Shown: one piece after another, positions 21,233 through 29,332 of the stretch
Layout of the letters: each line of letters begins with the position of its first letter
How positions within the stretch are numbered: the first letter of the stretch is position 1
Assembly (NCBI RefSeq): GCF_002837145.1
Contig: NZ_NWMV01000022.1
Coordinates: 1 to 49,257, forward strand
Source of the DNA: Macromonas nakdongensis
Lineage (GTDB): Bacteria > Pseudomonadota > Gammaproteobacteria > Burkholderiales > Burkholderiaceae_C
Direction: 5' to 3'
DNA: 49,257 nucleotides
Position numbers and translations under genes: made by a program
The notes under the pieces: model-generated
Told to the model about the DNA's origin: nothing
Databases searched by the model: none
Seen by the model: the letters and a program-made list of their open reading frames with translations, nothing else

Positions 21233-22573
21233 ATGACGCCCACGCCACACTCCCACCTGGAACAGCAGCTGCGCGGCAGCACCCACGCCCGCTTCTTCAT
21301 CACCGACCTCGACGGCCTGTGCCGCGGTAAGACGCTGTCGGGCGAGCGCATGGCCGACATGCTGGTCGGTGGCGGCACCATCGCCAGCGCGGTGTTCGGC
21401 TGGGACGTGGCCGACGACCTCTACCTGCACGGTGTGGACTTCGCCGGCATGGGCACCGCGCTCGGTGAAATCGGCCTGCGCCTGGACCCGGCCACCGCGC
21501 GCCAGCTGCCCTGGGACGGCATGCGCTGGGTGCTGATCGGCGAACACCTGCAGCCCGACGGCACGCCGCTGCCGATCTGCCCGCGCCAGGTGCTCAAACG
21601 CGTGCTGGCCGAGGCCCAGGCCCTGGACCTGAGCGCCCAGGTGGGGGTGGAATTCGAGTGGTTCGTGCTGAGTGAAACCGAGCGCAGCGTGCGCGACAAG
21701 GGCTTTCGGCAACTGCGCACCGCCACCGAGGCGGTGAGCAACTACTCGCCCTTCCGGGTGGACGCGGTCAAACCCTTCGTCAACGAGCTGTTCGAATGGC
21801 TGCCGCAGGCCGACATCCACCTCGAAGCGCTGCACACCGAAGCCGGCCCCGGCAACCTGGAGGTGGCCCTGCGCCACGGCGAAGCCCTGGCTACGGCCGA
21901 CCGGGCCGCGCTGTTCAAGCAGGCGGTGCGCGAGATCGGCCGCCCGCACGGGCTGCTCAGCACCTTCATGGCCAAGTGGTCCACCGCCTACGGCGGCTGC
22001 GGCCAGCACCTGCACCAGAGCCTGTGGCGCGACGGCCGCAACCTGTTCCACGACCCGGCCGCGCCCCAGGGCATGAGCGCCACGCTGCGCCAGTACATCG
22101 CCGGCCAGCTGCAGGCCCTGCCCGAGCTGTGCGCGCTCTACGCCCCCTTCGTCAACAGCTACAAGCGGCTGGTGCCGGGCATGCTGGCGCCGGTGCAGCC
22201 CAGCTGGGGCGTGGACGACCGCCACGCCGCCCTGCGGGTGGTGCCGGGCGGGCCGCGCTCGCTGCGGCTGGAAACCCGCACCCCTGGGGCCGACGCCAAC
22301 CCCTACCTGGCCATGGCGGCGGCCATCGCCTCGGGGCTGCACGGCATCCGCCAGGGACTGGATCTGGACGAGGTGGTGCGGCAGAGCGCCCACGCCAGCC
22401 TGCCGCGCAGCCTGGAACAGGCCACCGAGCGGCTGGACCGCTCCACCCTGGCGCGCGAACTGCTGGGCGGGGCTTTTGTGCAGCACTTCGTGCAGACGCG
22501 GCGCTGGGAATGCGACCGCCACCAGCGCGCCGTGACCGACTGGGAACTGGCGCGTTACCTCGAAGTGGTCTGA
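21233..22573 (+). CDS. Glutamine synthetase family protein (GlnA/PuuA-like)
   Basis: ATP-dependent glutamate-amine ligase homologue of 446 residues. Metal and glutamate-site motifs are visible: GVEFEWFV (about 141), EALHTEAGPGNLEV (about 200), GGCGQHLHQS (about 257), VNSYKRLVPG (about 306) and RLETRTPGADANPYL near 344. It differs from housekeeping GlnA in its short length, its N-terminus (FFITDLDGLCRGKTLS) and the lack of a recognisable adenylylation-site segment near the end. Such paralogues often gamma-glutamylate polyamines or other amines; the substrate is not readable. The ATG at 21233 follows a CACAAT -10-like hexamer closely. The last 19 bases overlap the end of the convergent fdhD gene. 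Confidence 0.85.
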   Translation: MTPTPHSHLEQQLRGSTHARFFITDLDGLCRGKTLSGERMADMLVGGGTIASAVFGWDVADDLYLHGVDFAGMGTALGEIGLRLDPATARQLPWDGMRWVLIGEHLQPDGTPLPICPRQVLKRVLAEAQALDLSAQVGVEFEWFVLSETERSVRDKGFRQLRTATEAVSNYSPFRVDAVKPFVNELFEWLPQADIHLEALHTEAGPGNLEVALRHGEALATADRAALFKQAVREIGRPHGLLSTFMAKWSTAYGGCGQHLHQSLWRDGRNLFHDPAAPQGMSATLRQYIAGQLQALPELCALYAPFVNSYKRLVPGMLAPVQPSWGVDDRHAALRVVPGGPRSLRLETRTPGADANPYLAMAAAIASGLHGIRQGLDLDEVVRQSAHASLPRSLEQATERLDRSTLARELLGGAFVQHFVQTRRWECDRHQRAVTDWELARYLEVV

Positions 22574-23463
22574 TCCACCGCGGGCGGCGGGACCACGTCG
22601 CGCAGCAGGCGCTGCGGGTGGGTGAAGCAGAGGAAATGCTGGTGGGTGGCCCGGCCCACGGCGCACAGGCCCACGCGCTCGGCCACGGCCCGTCCCATCT
22701 GGGTGGTGCCGCTGCGCGAGACCACCACCGGCACCCCCATCTGGGCCGACTTGATGACCATTTCACTGGTCAGACGACCGGTGGTGTAGAAAGCTTTGTC
22801 GGCGCCGTCCATCTCCTCCGGGTCTTGCAGCCACATCCAGCCGGCGATGGTATCGACCGCGTTGTGGCGGCCCACGTCTTCCACGAACAGCAGCGGCTCG
22901 GCACCGCGGAACAGGGCGCAGCCGTGCACAGAGCCGGCCGACTTGTAGACCGAATCGCGCTCGCGAATGGCCTTGAGCATGGCGTACAGGTCGGACTGGC
23001 GCAGCCGGGCCTTGGGCGGCAGGGCGATCTGATCGATCTCGTCCATCAGGCCGCCGAACACACTGCCCTGTCCGCAGCCGGTGGTGACCACGCGCCGGGC
23101 GGTGCGTTCCTCGATGGCTTCCACCCCGCCCCGGGTCTTGACCGAGGCGGCCCCCACCTCCCAGTCCACCGTGATCGATTCGATGTCGTGCACCGACGGC
23201 AGCAGCCGCTGGTTGCGCAGGTAGCCCAGCACCAGCCATTCGGGGTGCTGGCCCAGCGTCATCAGCGTGACCAGCTCGCGCTTGTCCACGTAGATGGTGA
23301 GGTCGCGTTCGGCCGGCAGGTTCACGCTGCGCGACCGGCCGGTTTCATCCACCACGGACACCGCACAGGTCAGCGGTGCCCGCGCCTGGGTGAGCCGGGG
23401 CAGGGCCGCCACCGGCGCCCGCTGCGGCACGGTGGCGGGGGACGAAGCCAACACCGTGGGCAC
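22555..23463 (-). CDS. fdhD: Formate dehydrogenase accessory sulfurtransferase FdhD
   Basis: FdhD passes sulfur from a cysteine desulfurase to the molybdenum cofactor of formate dehydrogenase, 302 residues. Conserved stretches are VTTGCGQGSVFG, FVEDVGRHNAVDTIAG (cofactor site) and YTTGRLTSEMV near the C-terminal third. The active loop keeps only one Cys (CGQG) where E. coli has a CxxC pair. The GTG start lies 6 bases after the boxA stop, and GAGG overlaps that stop, so it should be co-translated with boxA. BoxC releases formate, giving a biochemical reason for this placement. No formate dehydrogenase subunit or moco gene is in the window. Its 3' end overlaps the glutamine-synthetase homologue by 19 bases. 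Confidence 0.95.
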   Translation of the reverse strand: MPTVLASSPATVPQRAPVAALPRLTQARAPLTCAVSVVDETGRSRSVNLPAERDLTIYVDKRELVTLMTLGQHPEWLVLGYLRNQRLLPSVHDIESITVDWEVGAASVKTRGGVEAIEERTARRVVTTGCGQGSVFGGLMDEIDQIALPPKARLRQSDLYAMLKAIRERDSVYKSAGSVHGCALFRGAEPLLFVEDVGRHNAVDTIAGWMWLQDPEEMDGADKAFYTTGRLTSEMVIKSAQMGVPVVVSRSGTTQMGRAVAERVGLCAVGRATHQHFLCFTHPQRLLRDVVPPPAVDQTTSR

Positions 23464-23469
23464 GGTGCC

Positions 23470-24747
23470 TCAGTAGGTTTCGAGGTGCAGGCGGCCCTGC
23501 TGTTTCAGCTCGGCGCCCAGCGTGTCCCAGTCCAGGCCGGCGGCCTGGGCCGCGTCGCGCAGGGCCATCACCACGCCCTCTTCCATGCTCTTCAGGCCGC
23601 AAACGTAGAAGTAGGCGTTCGGGTCCTTCAGCAGCGCCACCAGGTCGGCGGCGCGCTCGCGCATCGCGTCCTGCACGTAGCGTTTGGGCTGCCCCGGCAC
23701 GCGGCTGAAGGCGAAAGTGGTGTCGATGAAGTCCTTGGGCAGCTTCTGCAGCGGGCCGAAGTACGGCAACTCCTGCGGGGTGCGGGCGCCGAAGAACAGC
23801 ATCAGCTTGCCGCCCTCGAACTTGCCGCTGGCGCGCAGGCGGCGCCGCCACTCGGTCATGGCGCGCATGGGGGCGCTGCCGGTGCCGGTGCAGATCATGA
23901 CGATGCTGGACTTGGGGTGGTTCGGCATCAGGAAGCTGGCCCCGAACGGGCCGATCACCTGCACCGTGTCGCCCACCTGCAGGTCGCACATGTAGTTGGA
24001 GCCGACGCCGCGCACCGGCTTGCCGTCGTGGTCTTCCAGCACCCGCTTGATGGTCAGCGACAGGTTGTTGTAGCCCGGCCGTTCGCCGTTGCGCGGGCTG
24101 GCGATGGAGTACTGGCGCGCGTGGTGCGGCTTGCCGCGCTCGTCCAGGCCCGGCGGCACGATGCCGATGGACTGGCCTTCGAGCACCGGGAAGGGCATGG
24201 CGCCGAAGTCCAGCACGATGTGGTGGGTGTCGTAGTCGGTGCCGACTTCGGTCACGCGCACGTTGCCGGTGACGGTGGCCGTGACGGTTTTCTGCGCAGC
24301 CTTGGGGCCGTACAGGTTGGTGTAGGCGTGCGCGGCCGACCAGGGCGGCACCACCGCGCCGTAGGCGGCACTGTTGAAGGCCGGCGCACTGGCGCTGCCG
24401 ACCGACGCCGCCTGGGCTTCCTGGGCCGCTGCTTCAACCTCGGCCGCGCTGCCACCCAAAGCGGCCAATTCCGCGTCGCTCAAGGCCGCGGGCAGCTCCA
24501 TCCAGCCCAGCTGTTCTTCGATGGTGTAGGCCTTGACGCGCGGCATGGTGCGCCAGTTGTCGATGGAGCCCGTGGGACACGGCGGCACGCAGGCCATGCA
24601 CAGGTTGCACTTCTCGGCGTCCACCACGTAGTTGTTCGAGTCGTGGGTGATGGCGTCCACCGGGCAGGTGGCCTCGCAGGTGTTGCAGCGGATGCAGATT
24701 TCCGGGTCGATCAGGTGCTGCTGGATCAGGGGGGATTCGGTGCTCAT
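23470..24747 (-). CDS. boxA: Benzoyl-CoA 2,3-epoxidase reductase subunit BoxA
   Basis: Reductase that passes electrons from NADPH to BoxB, 425 residues. Two ferredoxin-type 4Fe-4S motifs stand at the N-terminus: C18, C21, C24, C28 and C47, C50, C53, C57. A linker rich in Ala and Glu (about 85-110) leads to a ferredoxin-NADP reductase-like part with the FAD motif RQYSIASP (about 209) and the NADP motif [10 protein letters not shown]. The C-terminal LETY is typical of this reductase fold. No clear ribosome site precedes the ATG at 24747, unlike boxB and boxC. A strong terminator hairpin lies 74 bases upstream, in the 140-bp gap from boxB. It is followed by fdhD. Confidence 0.96.
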   Translation of the reverse strand: MSTESPLIQQHLIDPEICIRCNTCEATCPVDAITHDSNNYVVDAEKCNLCMACVPPCPTGSIDNWRTMPRVKAYTIEEQLGWMELPAALSDAELAALGGSAAEVEAAAQEAQAASVGSASAPAFNSAAYGAVVPPWSAAHAYTNLYGPKAAQKTVTATVTGNVRVTEVGTDYDTHHIVLDFGAMPFPVLEGQSIGIVPPGLDERGKPHHARQYSIASPRNGERPGYNNLSLTIKRVLEDHDGKPVRGVGSNYMCDLQVGDTVQVIGPFGASFLMPNHPKSSIVMICTGTGSAPMRAMTEWRRRLRASGKFEGGKLMLFFGARTPQELPYFGPLQKLPKDFIDTTFAFSRVPGQPKRYVQDAMRERAADLVALLKDPNAYFYVCGLKSMEEGVVMALRDAAQAAGLDWDTLGAELKQQGRLHLETY

Positions 24748-24820
24748 GGTCGGTCGGGTGGGGTGGGTGACAAACGGCGGCGTGGCCCAGCAGGGTAACG
24801 CATCTTCGGGACCAAAGAAA

Positions 24821-24854
24821 AGGGCCGGCCCTGCGCAATTTCAGGGCCGGCCCT
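24821..24854 (-). terminator. Strong intrinsic terminator/attenuator between boxB and boxA
   Basis: A perfect 13-bp inverted repeat (AGGGCCGGCCCTG, 24821-24833, with CAGGGCCGGCCCT, 24842-24854) flanks an 8-base loop. Read on the minus strand the stem is followed by TTTCTTTG, a U-rich tail; on the plus strand no T run follows. It begins 33 bases after the boxB stop, so it should reduce transcription into boxA and fdhD. Confidence 0.8.
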
Positions 24855-24887
24855 CGGCCTGGGTGTCGGGCACCCAGTTCAGGCGCG

Positions 24888-26315
24888 TCAGTTGAAGCGC
24901 ACGTAGTCGAAGTTCACCGGCTGGCGGTTGATGCCCATGACCGGCGGCGCGATCCAGTTGGCGAACTTGCCCGGCTCGACCACACGGCCCATCAGGCTGG
25001 CCACGTAGGCACGGTCCTGGTCGCTCGGCAGCCACTCGGCCTGCTTGGCATTCCACTCGGCGTCGCTCACCACACGGCCGTCCGGGTTGGCCTTGACGCC
25101 GGCCAGGGTGCCGATGTTGCGGTGGAAGGCCTTGTGCGGCACCTTCAGGCGGAAGTCGATGCCGGCCTTCTCGATGATGCGGTTCCAGCGCTCCACGCCG
25201 CCGACCGAGTCCTTGATGTAGTCGTCGCGCAGCACCTCGTTGAGGGCGTTGAGCATCGGCACTTCCTTCTCGACCAGGGCGCCGTTCTCGACCGCCAGGA
25301 TCTTGTAGGTGTTGCCCTTGAGCACGTGGTCGTCGGTGCGCTTGCCTTCTTCGTAGCGGCCCTTGAGGCCCGAGCTGTAGAAGATGGCGGCGTTGGACGA
25401 TTGGTCGGCGCCGAACAGGTCGATGGTGACGCTGAAGTGGAAGTTGATGTAGCGCTGGATGGTCGGCAGGTCGATCACGCCGGCTGCGCGCAGCTTGGCC
25501 ACGTCGTCGGTCTTCAGCTCGTTCATCGCGTTGACGGTGCGCTGGATCACGCGGCCCACGCCAGACTCGCCCACGAACATGTGGTGCGCTTCTTCGGTCA
25601 GCATGAACTTGGTGGTGCGGGCCAGCGGGTCGAACGCGGACTCGGCCAGCGCGCAGAGCTGGAACTTGCCATCGCGGTCGGTGAAGTAGGTGAACATGAA
25701 GAAGCTCAGCCAGTCGGGCGTCTTCTCGTTGAAGGCCTCCAGGATGCGCGGGTTGTCGGCGTTGCCGCTGTTGCGCTCCAGCAGGGCTTCGGCTTCTTCG
25801 CGGCCGTCGCGGCCAAAGTACTTGTGCAGCAGGTAGACCATGGCCCAGAGGTGGCGGCCCTCTTCCACGTTCACCTGGAACAGGTTGCGCAGGTCGTACT
25901 GGCTGGGCGCGGTCAGGCCCAGGTGGCGCTGCTGCTCGACGGATGCCGGCTCGGTGTCGCCTTGCGTGACGATGATGCGGCGCAGGTTGGCGCGGTGCTC
26001 GCCAGGCACGTCCTGCCAGGCGGCTTCGCCCATGTGGTCACCGAAGTGGATCTTGCGGTCCTGCTCGGCCGGGTTCAGGAAGATGCCCCAGCGGTAGTCG
26101 GGCATTTTCACGTGGCCGAACTGGGCCCAGCCCTGCGGGTCCACGCTCACGGCGGTGCGCAGGTAGACGTCGAAGTTCTGCGAGCCGTCCGGGCCCATGT
26201 CCTGCCACCACTGCAGGTAGTTGGGCTGCCAGTGCTCCAGCGCGCGCTGCAGGGTGCGGTCTTCGCTCAGGTTGACGTTGTTGGGGATTTTTTCGCTGTA
26301 GTTGATGCCGGACAT
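24888..26315 (-). CDS. boxB: Benzoyl-CoA 2,3-epoxidase oxygenase subunit BoxB
   Basis: Class I diiron enzyme that inserts one oxygen atom into benzoyl-CoA, giving 2,3-epoxybenzoyl-CoA, 475 residues. Two ExxH iron-binding motifs are seen: E152-H155 (EEGRH) and E242-H245 (EEAHH). D213 in TDRDGKF matches the acidic residue of the centre. The C-terminus (GINRQPVNFDYVRF) is typical. The ATG at 26315 has GGAGAC at a good distance; a longer in-frame reading is not supported. It lies between boxC (90 bp away) and boxA (140 bp away), both gaps holding stable hairpins. Known BoxA/BoxB systems need each other, yet here the two genes are separated by a terminator. Confidence 0.97.
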   Translation of the reverse strand: MSGINYSEKIPNNVNLSEDRTLQRALEHWQPNYLQWWQDMGPDGSQNFDVYLRTAVSVDPQGWAQFGHVKMPDYRWGIFLNPAEQDRKIHFGDHMGEAAWQDVPGEHRANLRRIIVTQGDTEPASVEQQRHLGLTAPSQYDLRNLFQVNVEEGRHLWAMVYLLHKYFGRDGREEAEALLERNSGNADNPRILEAFNEKTPDWLSFFMFTYFTDRDGKFQLCALAESAFDPLARTTKFMLTEEAHHMFVGESGVGRVIQRTVNAMNELKTDDVAKLRAAGVIDLPTIQRYINFHFSVTIDLFGADQSSNAAIFYSSGLKGRYEEGKRTDDHVLKGNTYKILAVENGALVEKEVPMLNALNEVLRDDYIKDSVGGVERWNRIIEKAGIDFRLKVPHKAFHRNIGTLAGVKANPDGRVVSDAEWNAKQAEWLPSDQDRAYVASLMGRVVEPGKFANWIAPPVMGINRQPVNFDYVRFN

Positions 26316-26358
26316 GAAAGTCTCCGAGGAACAAACGCGGTGGAAGTGGCATTCGGTT

Positions 26359-26387
26359 GCGGCGGGCTCCACCGGGAAACCCGCCGC
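26359..26387. repeat. Stable inverted repeat in the boxC-boxB gap
   Basis: GCGGCGGG (26359-26366) and CCCGCCGC (26380-26387) form a perfect 8-bp GC stem with a 13-base loop. No T run follows on the minus strand, so a role in mRNA end protection or processing between boxC and boxB is likelier than termination. Confidence 0.6.
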
Positions 26388-26405
26388 ACAACGATCCAAA
26401 CAGGG

Positions 26406-28067
26406 TCAGACGCGGTTCATGTCGAACTGGGCCTTGTCGCCCTTGCCGTACACCTTCAGGGCGCCCTTGTCGCCGACGGCGTTGGGGCGCTGGAAGATCC
26501 AGTTCTGCCAGGCGGTCAGGCGGCCGAAGATGCGGGTCAGCATGTTTTCCTGCTGGGCAAAGCGCAGGTTGGCCTCCAGGCCGGTCAGGGCGTCGGGCGA
26601 CATGGCGGCGCGCTGCTCCAGCTCCAGGCGGATCTCGTCGGCCCAGTCGATGTCGTCCAGCGCGGCGGTGACCAGGCCCAACTCGGCCGCGGTGTCGCCG
26701 TCCAGGGCGCGGCCGGCGGCGGCACGCACCGCTTCCATCGGGCCGGCTTCCTCGTAGAAGCGGCGCGCCAGGCGCGACTGGCCGTTGACCATCGGGTAGA
26801 AGCCGAAGTTGAAGTCGTTGAGCTGCAGCGCGGGCTGCTGCTCCGGGGTGTCGGGCAGCACCTGGATGTAGGTGCGGTCGGCGCAGAACGCCAGCTCGGC
26901 CAGGGTGCCGGCGAAGCAGGAACCGGCTTCGATCAGGGTGAACAGGCTGCGGCTGGACACGTCCAGGCGGGCCAGGGTGCGGCGCAGCATGCCGATGGTT
27001 TCGTTGACGAACCAGTGGTCTTTGTTGGCCAGCAGGATGGCGTCGCTGGCCAGCACGGCGGCGGCGTCGCCGGCGGTCTTGAGCACCCAGGTGCCGATGT
27101 CCAGCTCGTTGGTGCGCATGTGCAGGATGGCGTCGTCCAGGTCGCGGGCCATGGCCAGCGGGTACCACTGGGCGCCGGCGGCCACGATGGCGGCGGTGTC
27201 GGTCGGCTGGGCACCGGTGGGGGCCTTGACGGTGAAGGTGGCCAGGCGCTTGGCGCGGTCGATCTCGACCGTGACGTGGGTGTAGGTGAGCTTGTCGGCC
27301 TCGACGGTGCGCTGCAGCGGGGTCAGGGCCACGCCCTGGGCACCGGTGCCGGGGCGGGTGCTGCCGGCGGCCAGCTTCTCGGCGCGTTCGCGCACCACTT
27401 GCGGGAACTGTGCCGGCTTGGCGATCGCGTCCACCAGGCGCCAGTCCACGGCTTTCTGGCCGCGTGCGCCCTCCACGCTGGTGCAGAAGATGTCGGCCAG
27501 GTCGTGGCGCACGTGGCGCTTGTCGGTCACGCGGGTCAGGCCACCGGTGCCGGGCAGCACACCCAGCAGCGGCACCTCGGGCAGGCTGACGCTGGAGGAA
27601 CGGTCGTCCACCAGCACGATGTCGTCACAGGCCAGGGCCAGCTCGTAACCGCCGCCGGCGCAGGCGCCGTTCAGGGCCGCCACGAACTTCAGACCGCTGT
27701 GCTGGGACGAGTCCTCGATGCCGTTGCGGGTTTCGTTGGTGAACTTGCAGAAGTTCACCTTCCAGCCGTGGCTGGACAGGCCCAGCATGAAGATGTTGGC
27801 GCCCGAGCAGAAGATGCGGTCGCGCAGGCTGGTGACGACCACCGACTTGACTTCCGGGTGCTCGAAGCGGATGCGCTGCAGCGCGTCGTGCAGTTCGATG
27901 TCCACACCCAGGTCGTAGCTGTTGAGCTTGAGCTTGTAGCCGGGGCGCAGGCCCGCGTCTTCGTTGATGTTCAGCGCCAGCGTGGCCACTTCACCGTCGA
28001 ACGACAGGGTGATGTGGTGGTACTCGGCGGGGGTGGTCCGGTAATCGACGATCGGGTTCTGGCTCAT
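26406..28067 (-). CDS. boxC: 2,3-epoxybenzoyl-CoA dihydrolase BoxC
   Basis: Double crotonase-fold enzyme that opens the epoxide ring of 2,3-epoxybenzoyl-CoA with two waters, giving 3,4-dehydroadipyl-CoA semialdehyde and formate, 553 residues. The first crotonase half (about 15-270) has IFCSGANIFML, GACAGGGYELALACD and LPEVPLLGVLPGTGGL, the full oxyanion-hole and catalytic set. The second half (about 290-553) is more divergent and is usual for BoxC. GAGGAGT stands before the ATG at 28067. It is the first gene of the minus-strand box operon; a 127-bp gap separates it from boxR and carries a candidate promoter and TGCA operators. Confidence 0.97.
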   Translation of the reverse strand: MSQNPIVDYRTTPAEYHHITLSFDGEVATLALNINEDAGLRPGYKLKLNSYDLGVDIELHDALQRIRFEHPEVKSVVVTSLRDRIFCSGANIFMLGLSSHGWKVNFCKFTNETRNGIEDSSQHSGLKFVAALNGACAGGGYELALACDDIVLVDDRSSSVSLPEVPLLGVLPGTGGLTRVTDKRHVRHDLADIFCTSVEGARGQKAVDWRLVDAIAKPAQFPQVVRERAEKLAAGSTRPGTGAQGVALTPLQRTVEADKLTYTHVTVEIDRAKRLATFTVKAPTGAQPTDTAAIVAAGAQWYPLAMARDLDDAILHMRTNELDIGTWVLKTAGDAAAVLASDAILLANKDHWFVNETIGMLRRTLARLDVSSRSLFTLIEAGSCFAGTLAELAFCADRTYIQVLPDTPEQQPALQLNDFNFGFYPMVNGQSRLARRFYEEAGPMEAVRAAAGRALDGDTAAELGLVTAALDDIDWADEIRLELEQRAAMSPDALTGLEANLRFAQQENMLTRIFGRLTAWQNWIFQRPNAVGDKGALKVYGKGDKAQFDMNRV

Positions 28068-28126
28068 GGGGACTCCTCAGGGGGTGGCGGGAAAGGCCAC
28101 ATGAAGGATGCTGCGGCCACGCATGA

Positions 28127-28170
28127 ATAATACTGCATGCTCCGCGAAAAATCCAATGCATTTTAATGCA
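28127..28170 (-). promoter_or_regulatory. Candidate boxC promoter with TGCA operator sites
   Basis: On the minus strand TTGGAT (complement of 28151-28156) and TATTAT (complement of 28127-28132) are spaced 18 bases apart, a good sigma-70 pair. TGCA-TTTTAA-TGCA (28157-28170) abuts the -35, and a third TGCA (28134-28137) lies in the spacer next to the -10. BoxR/BzdR-type regulators are known to bind TGCA-containing sites, and boxR is the next gene, so this is a likely BoxR operator. The exact consensus is from memory. Confidence 0.65.
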
Positions 28171-28194
28171 TGCGATCGGTGTTTACCCTAGGTT

Positions 28195-29166
28195 TTACGC
28201 CGGCAGGTGCAGCAGCTGGCGCACCGCCTGGCGCAGCTGGGCAAAGGTCGGCTCCAGCGGCGCGGCGCTGGTGTCGAAGGTCAGGTCGGCCTTGGAATAG
28301 AAGGCCGAACGCCCTTCCAGGATGCGTTTGAGGTCTTCCATCGCCTCGCGGCTGGCGGCCATGGGGCGCATGTCGCCCTGGGCGGCCACGCGCTGCAGGT
28401 GGTCGGCCGGCTCGGCCTTGAGCCAGACGGTGGTGCAGTGCTGCAGCAGCAGGTTGAAATTGGCCGAGTCCGACACCAGCCCGCCGGGCGTGGCGATCAC
28501 CACCTCGGGGTAGATCTGGATGGCTTCCTCGAGCGCGCGGCGTTCGTAGCGGCGGTAGGCGTTGGTGCCGTACAGGTTGTGGATTTCGCTGATGCTGCAG
28601 CCGGCGAACTGCTCGATCTCGCGGCTCAGTTCAATGAAGGGGTAGCCCAGGTCGGCCGCCAGCCGCTGCCCCAGGGTGGACTTGCCGGCTCCGCGCAACC
28701 CGATGAGCGCGACGCGGGCGCGGCTGCCCTGCACGTCCACGCCGCTGCCGCCGAACAGCTCCACCAGCTGCACCCGTGCGCGGCGCAACTCGGCCTCGTC
28801 ACGGCCCTGCAGCAGTTCGCGGATCAGCAACCATTCCGGGGACGAAGTGGTCACGTCGCCCAGCAGTTCGGCCAGGGAACACTGCAGCGCCCGGGCCACC
28901 TGCAGCAGCACCAGAATGGAAGCGTTGCCGGCACCGTATTCCAGGTTGGCCAGGTGGCGTTCGGACACCTCGGCCGCCAGGGCCACGGCCTTGCGCGTCA
29001 TGCCGCGGCGCGAGCGCAGGGTGCGCACCCGCTCGCCCAAAGCGACCAGGAACGGCGGGCGCTGCTCATCCACCCCGCCCACGGCATCGACCAGGCCCAG
29101 CGGGGCCGGCCCCACAGGCTCGGCCACGCCCGCCGGCCCTGTTTTGTCAGCCCACATCTGCGTCAT
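28195..29166 (-). CDS. boxR: Benzoyl-CoA-responsive regulator BoxR (XRE + shikimate-kinase-like domain)
   Basis: Transcriptional repressor of 323 residues with the unusual fusion known for BoxR/BzdR. The N-terminal helix-turn-helix covers about 43-100 (RRGMTRKAVALAAEVSERHL). A linker joins a shikimate-kinase-like domain (about 150-320) with Walker A GLRGAGKS (156-163). Benzoyl-CoA is the known effector; the kinase fold is thought to sense it rather than phosphorylate shikimate. The ATG at 29166 is chosen because the upstream GTG (29199) would add a non-conserved tail. TGCA sites flank the gene on both sides, fitting auto-control and control of boxCBA and boxD. Confidence 0.95.
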   Translation of the reverse strand: MTQMWADKTGPAGVAEPVGPAPLGLVDAVGGVDEQRPPFLVALGERVRTLRSRRGMTRKAVALAAEVSERHLANLEYGAGNASILVLLQVARALQCSLAELLGDVTTSSPEWLLIRELLQGRDEAELRRARVQLVELFGGSGVDVQGSRARVALIGLRGAGKSTLGQRLAADLGYPFIELSREIEQFAGCSISEIHNLYGTNAYRRYERRALEEAIQIYPEVVIATPGGLVSDSANFNLLLQHCTTVWLKAEPADHLQRVAAQGDMRPMAASREAMEDLKRILEGRSAFYSKADLTFDTSAAPLEPTFAQLRQAVRQLLHLPA

Positions 29167-29235
29167 ATCATCACCATTGCCTGGGTGCAGCGCACACACA
29201 GGGGAAAACCCTTAAGAGCGCGCCACCGCAAAACA

Positions 29236-29275
29236 TGCACTTTACTGCATACTACCGGGGACGCAAGATAGTGCA
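29236..29275. promoter_or_regulatory. Candidate boxR/boxD divergent promoter with TGCA operators
   Basis: TGCA-CTTTAC-TGCA (29236-29249) repeats the TGCA-N6-TGCA spacing seen upstream of boxC, and another TGCA is at 29272-29275. For boxR (minus strand) TAAAGT (complement of 29239-29244) and TTGCGT (complement of 29261-29266) give a -10/-35 pair with a 16-base spacer, so the palindrome covers the -10. A boxD promoter must lie in the same stretch but is not clear. Confidence 0.6.
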
Positions 29276-29332
29276 TTTATAACGCCTTTGCCCCGCACTG
29301 ACCAGTTCCTACCTGCATCTTTTTTCCACCCC

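Noticed and set aside
17606-22573. A 1655-codon plus-strand open frame
   Set aside because: Only the last part from 21,233 is real (glutamine synthetase homologue). The rest is antisense to the chimeric ATPase and upp, is rich in His, Gln, Gly and Val, and has no family motif, as expected for a GC-rich shadow frame.
22796-24798. Plus-strand open frame running over fdhD and boxA
   Set aside because: Antisense to fdhD and boxA with no domain; continuation of a shadow frame that begins inside the glutamine-synthetase homologue.
25122-28130. A 1002-codon plus-strand open frame
   Set aside because: Antisense to boxB and boxC, whose motifs are clear; low-complexity shadow composition.
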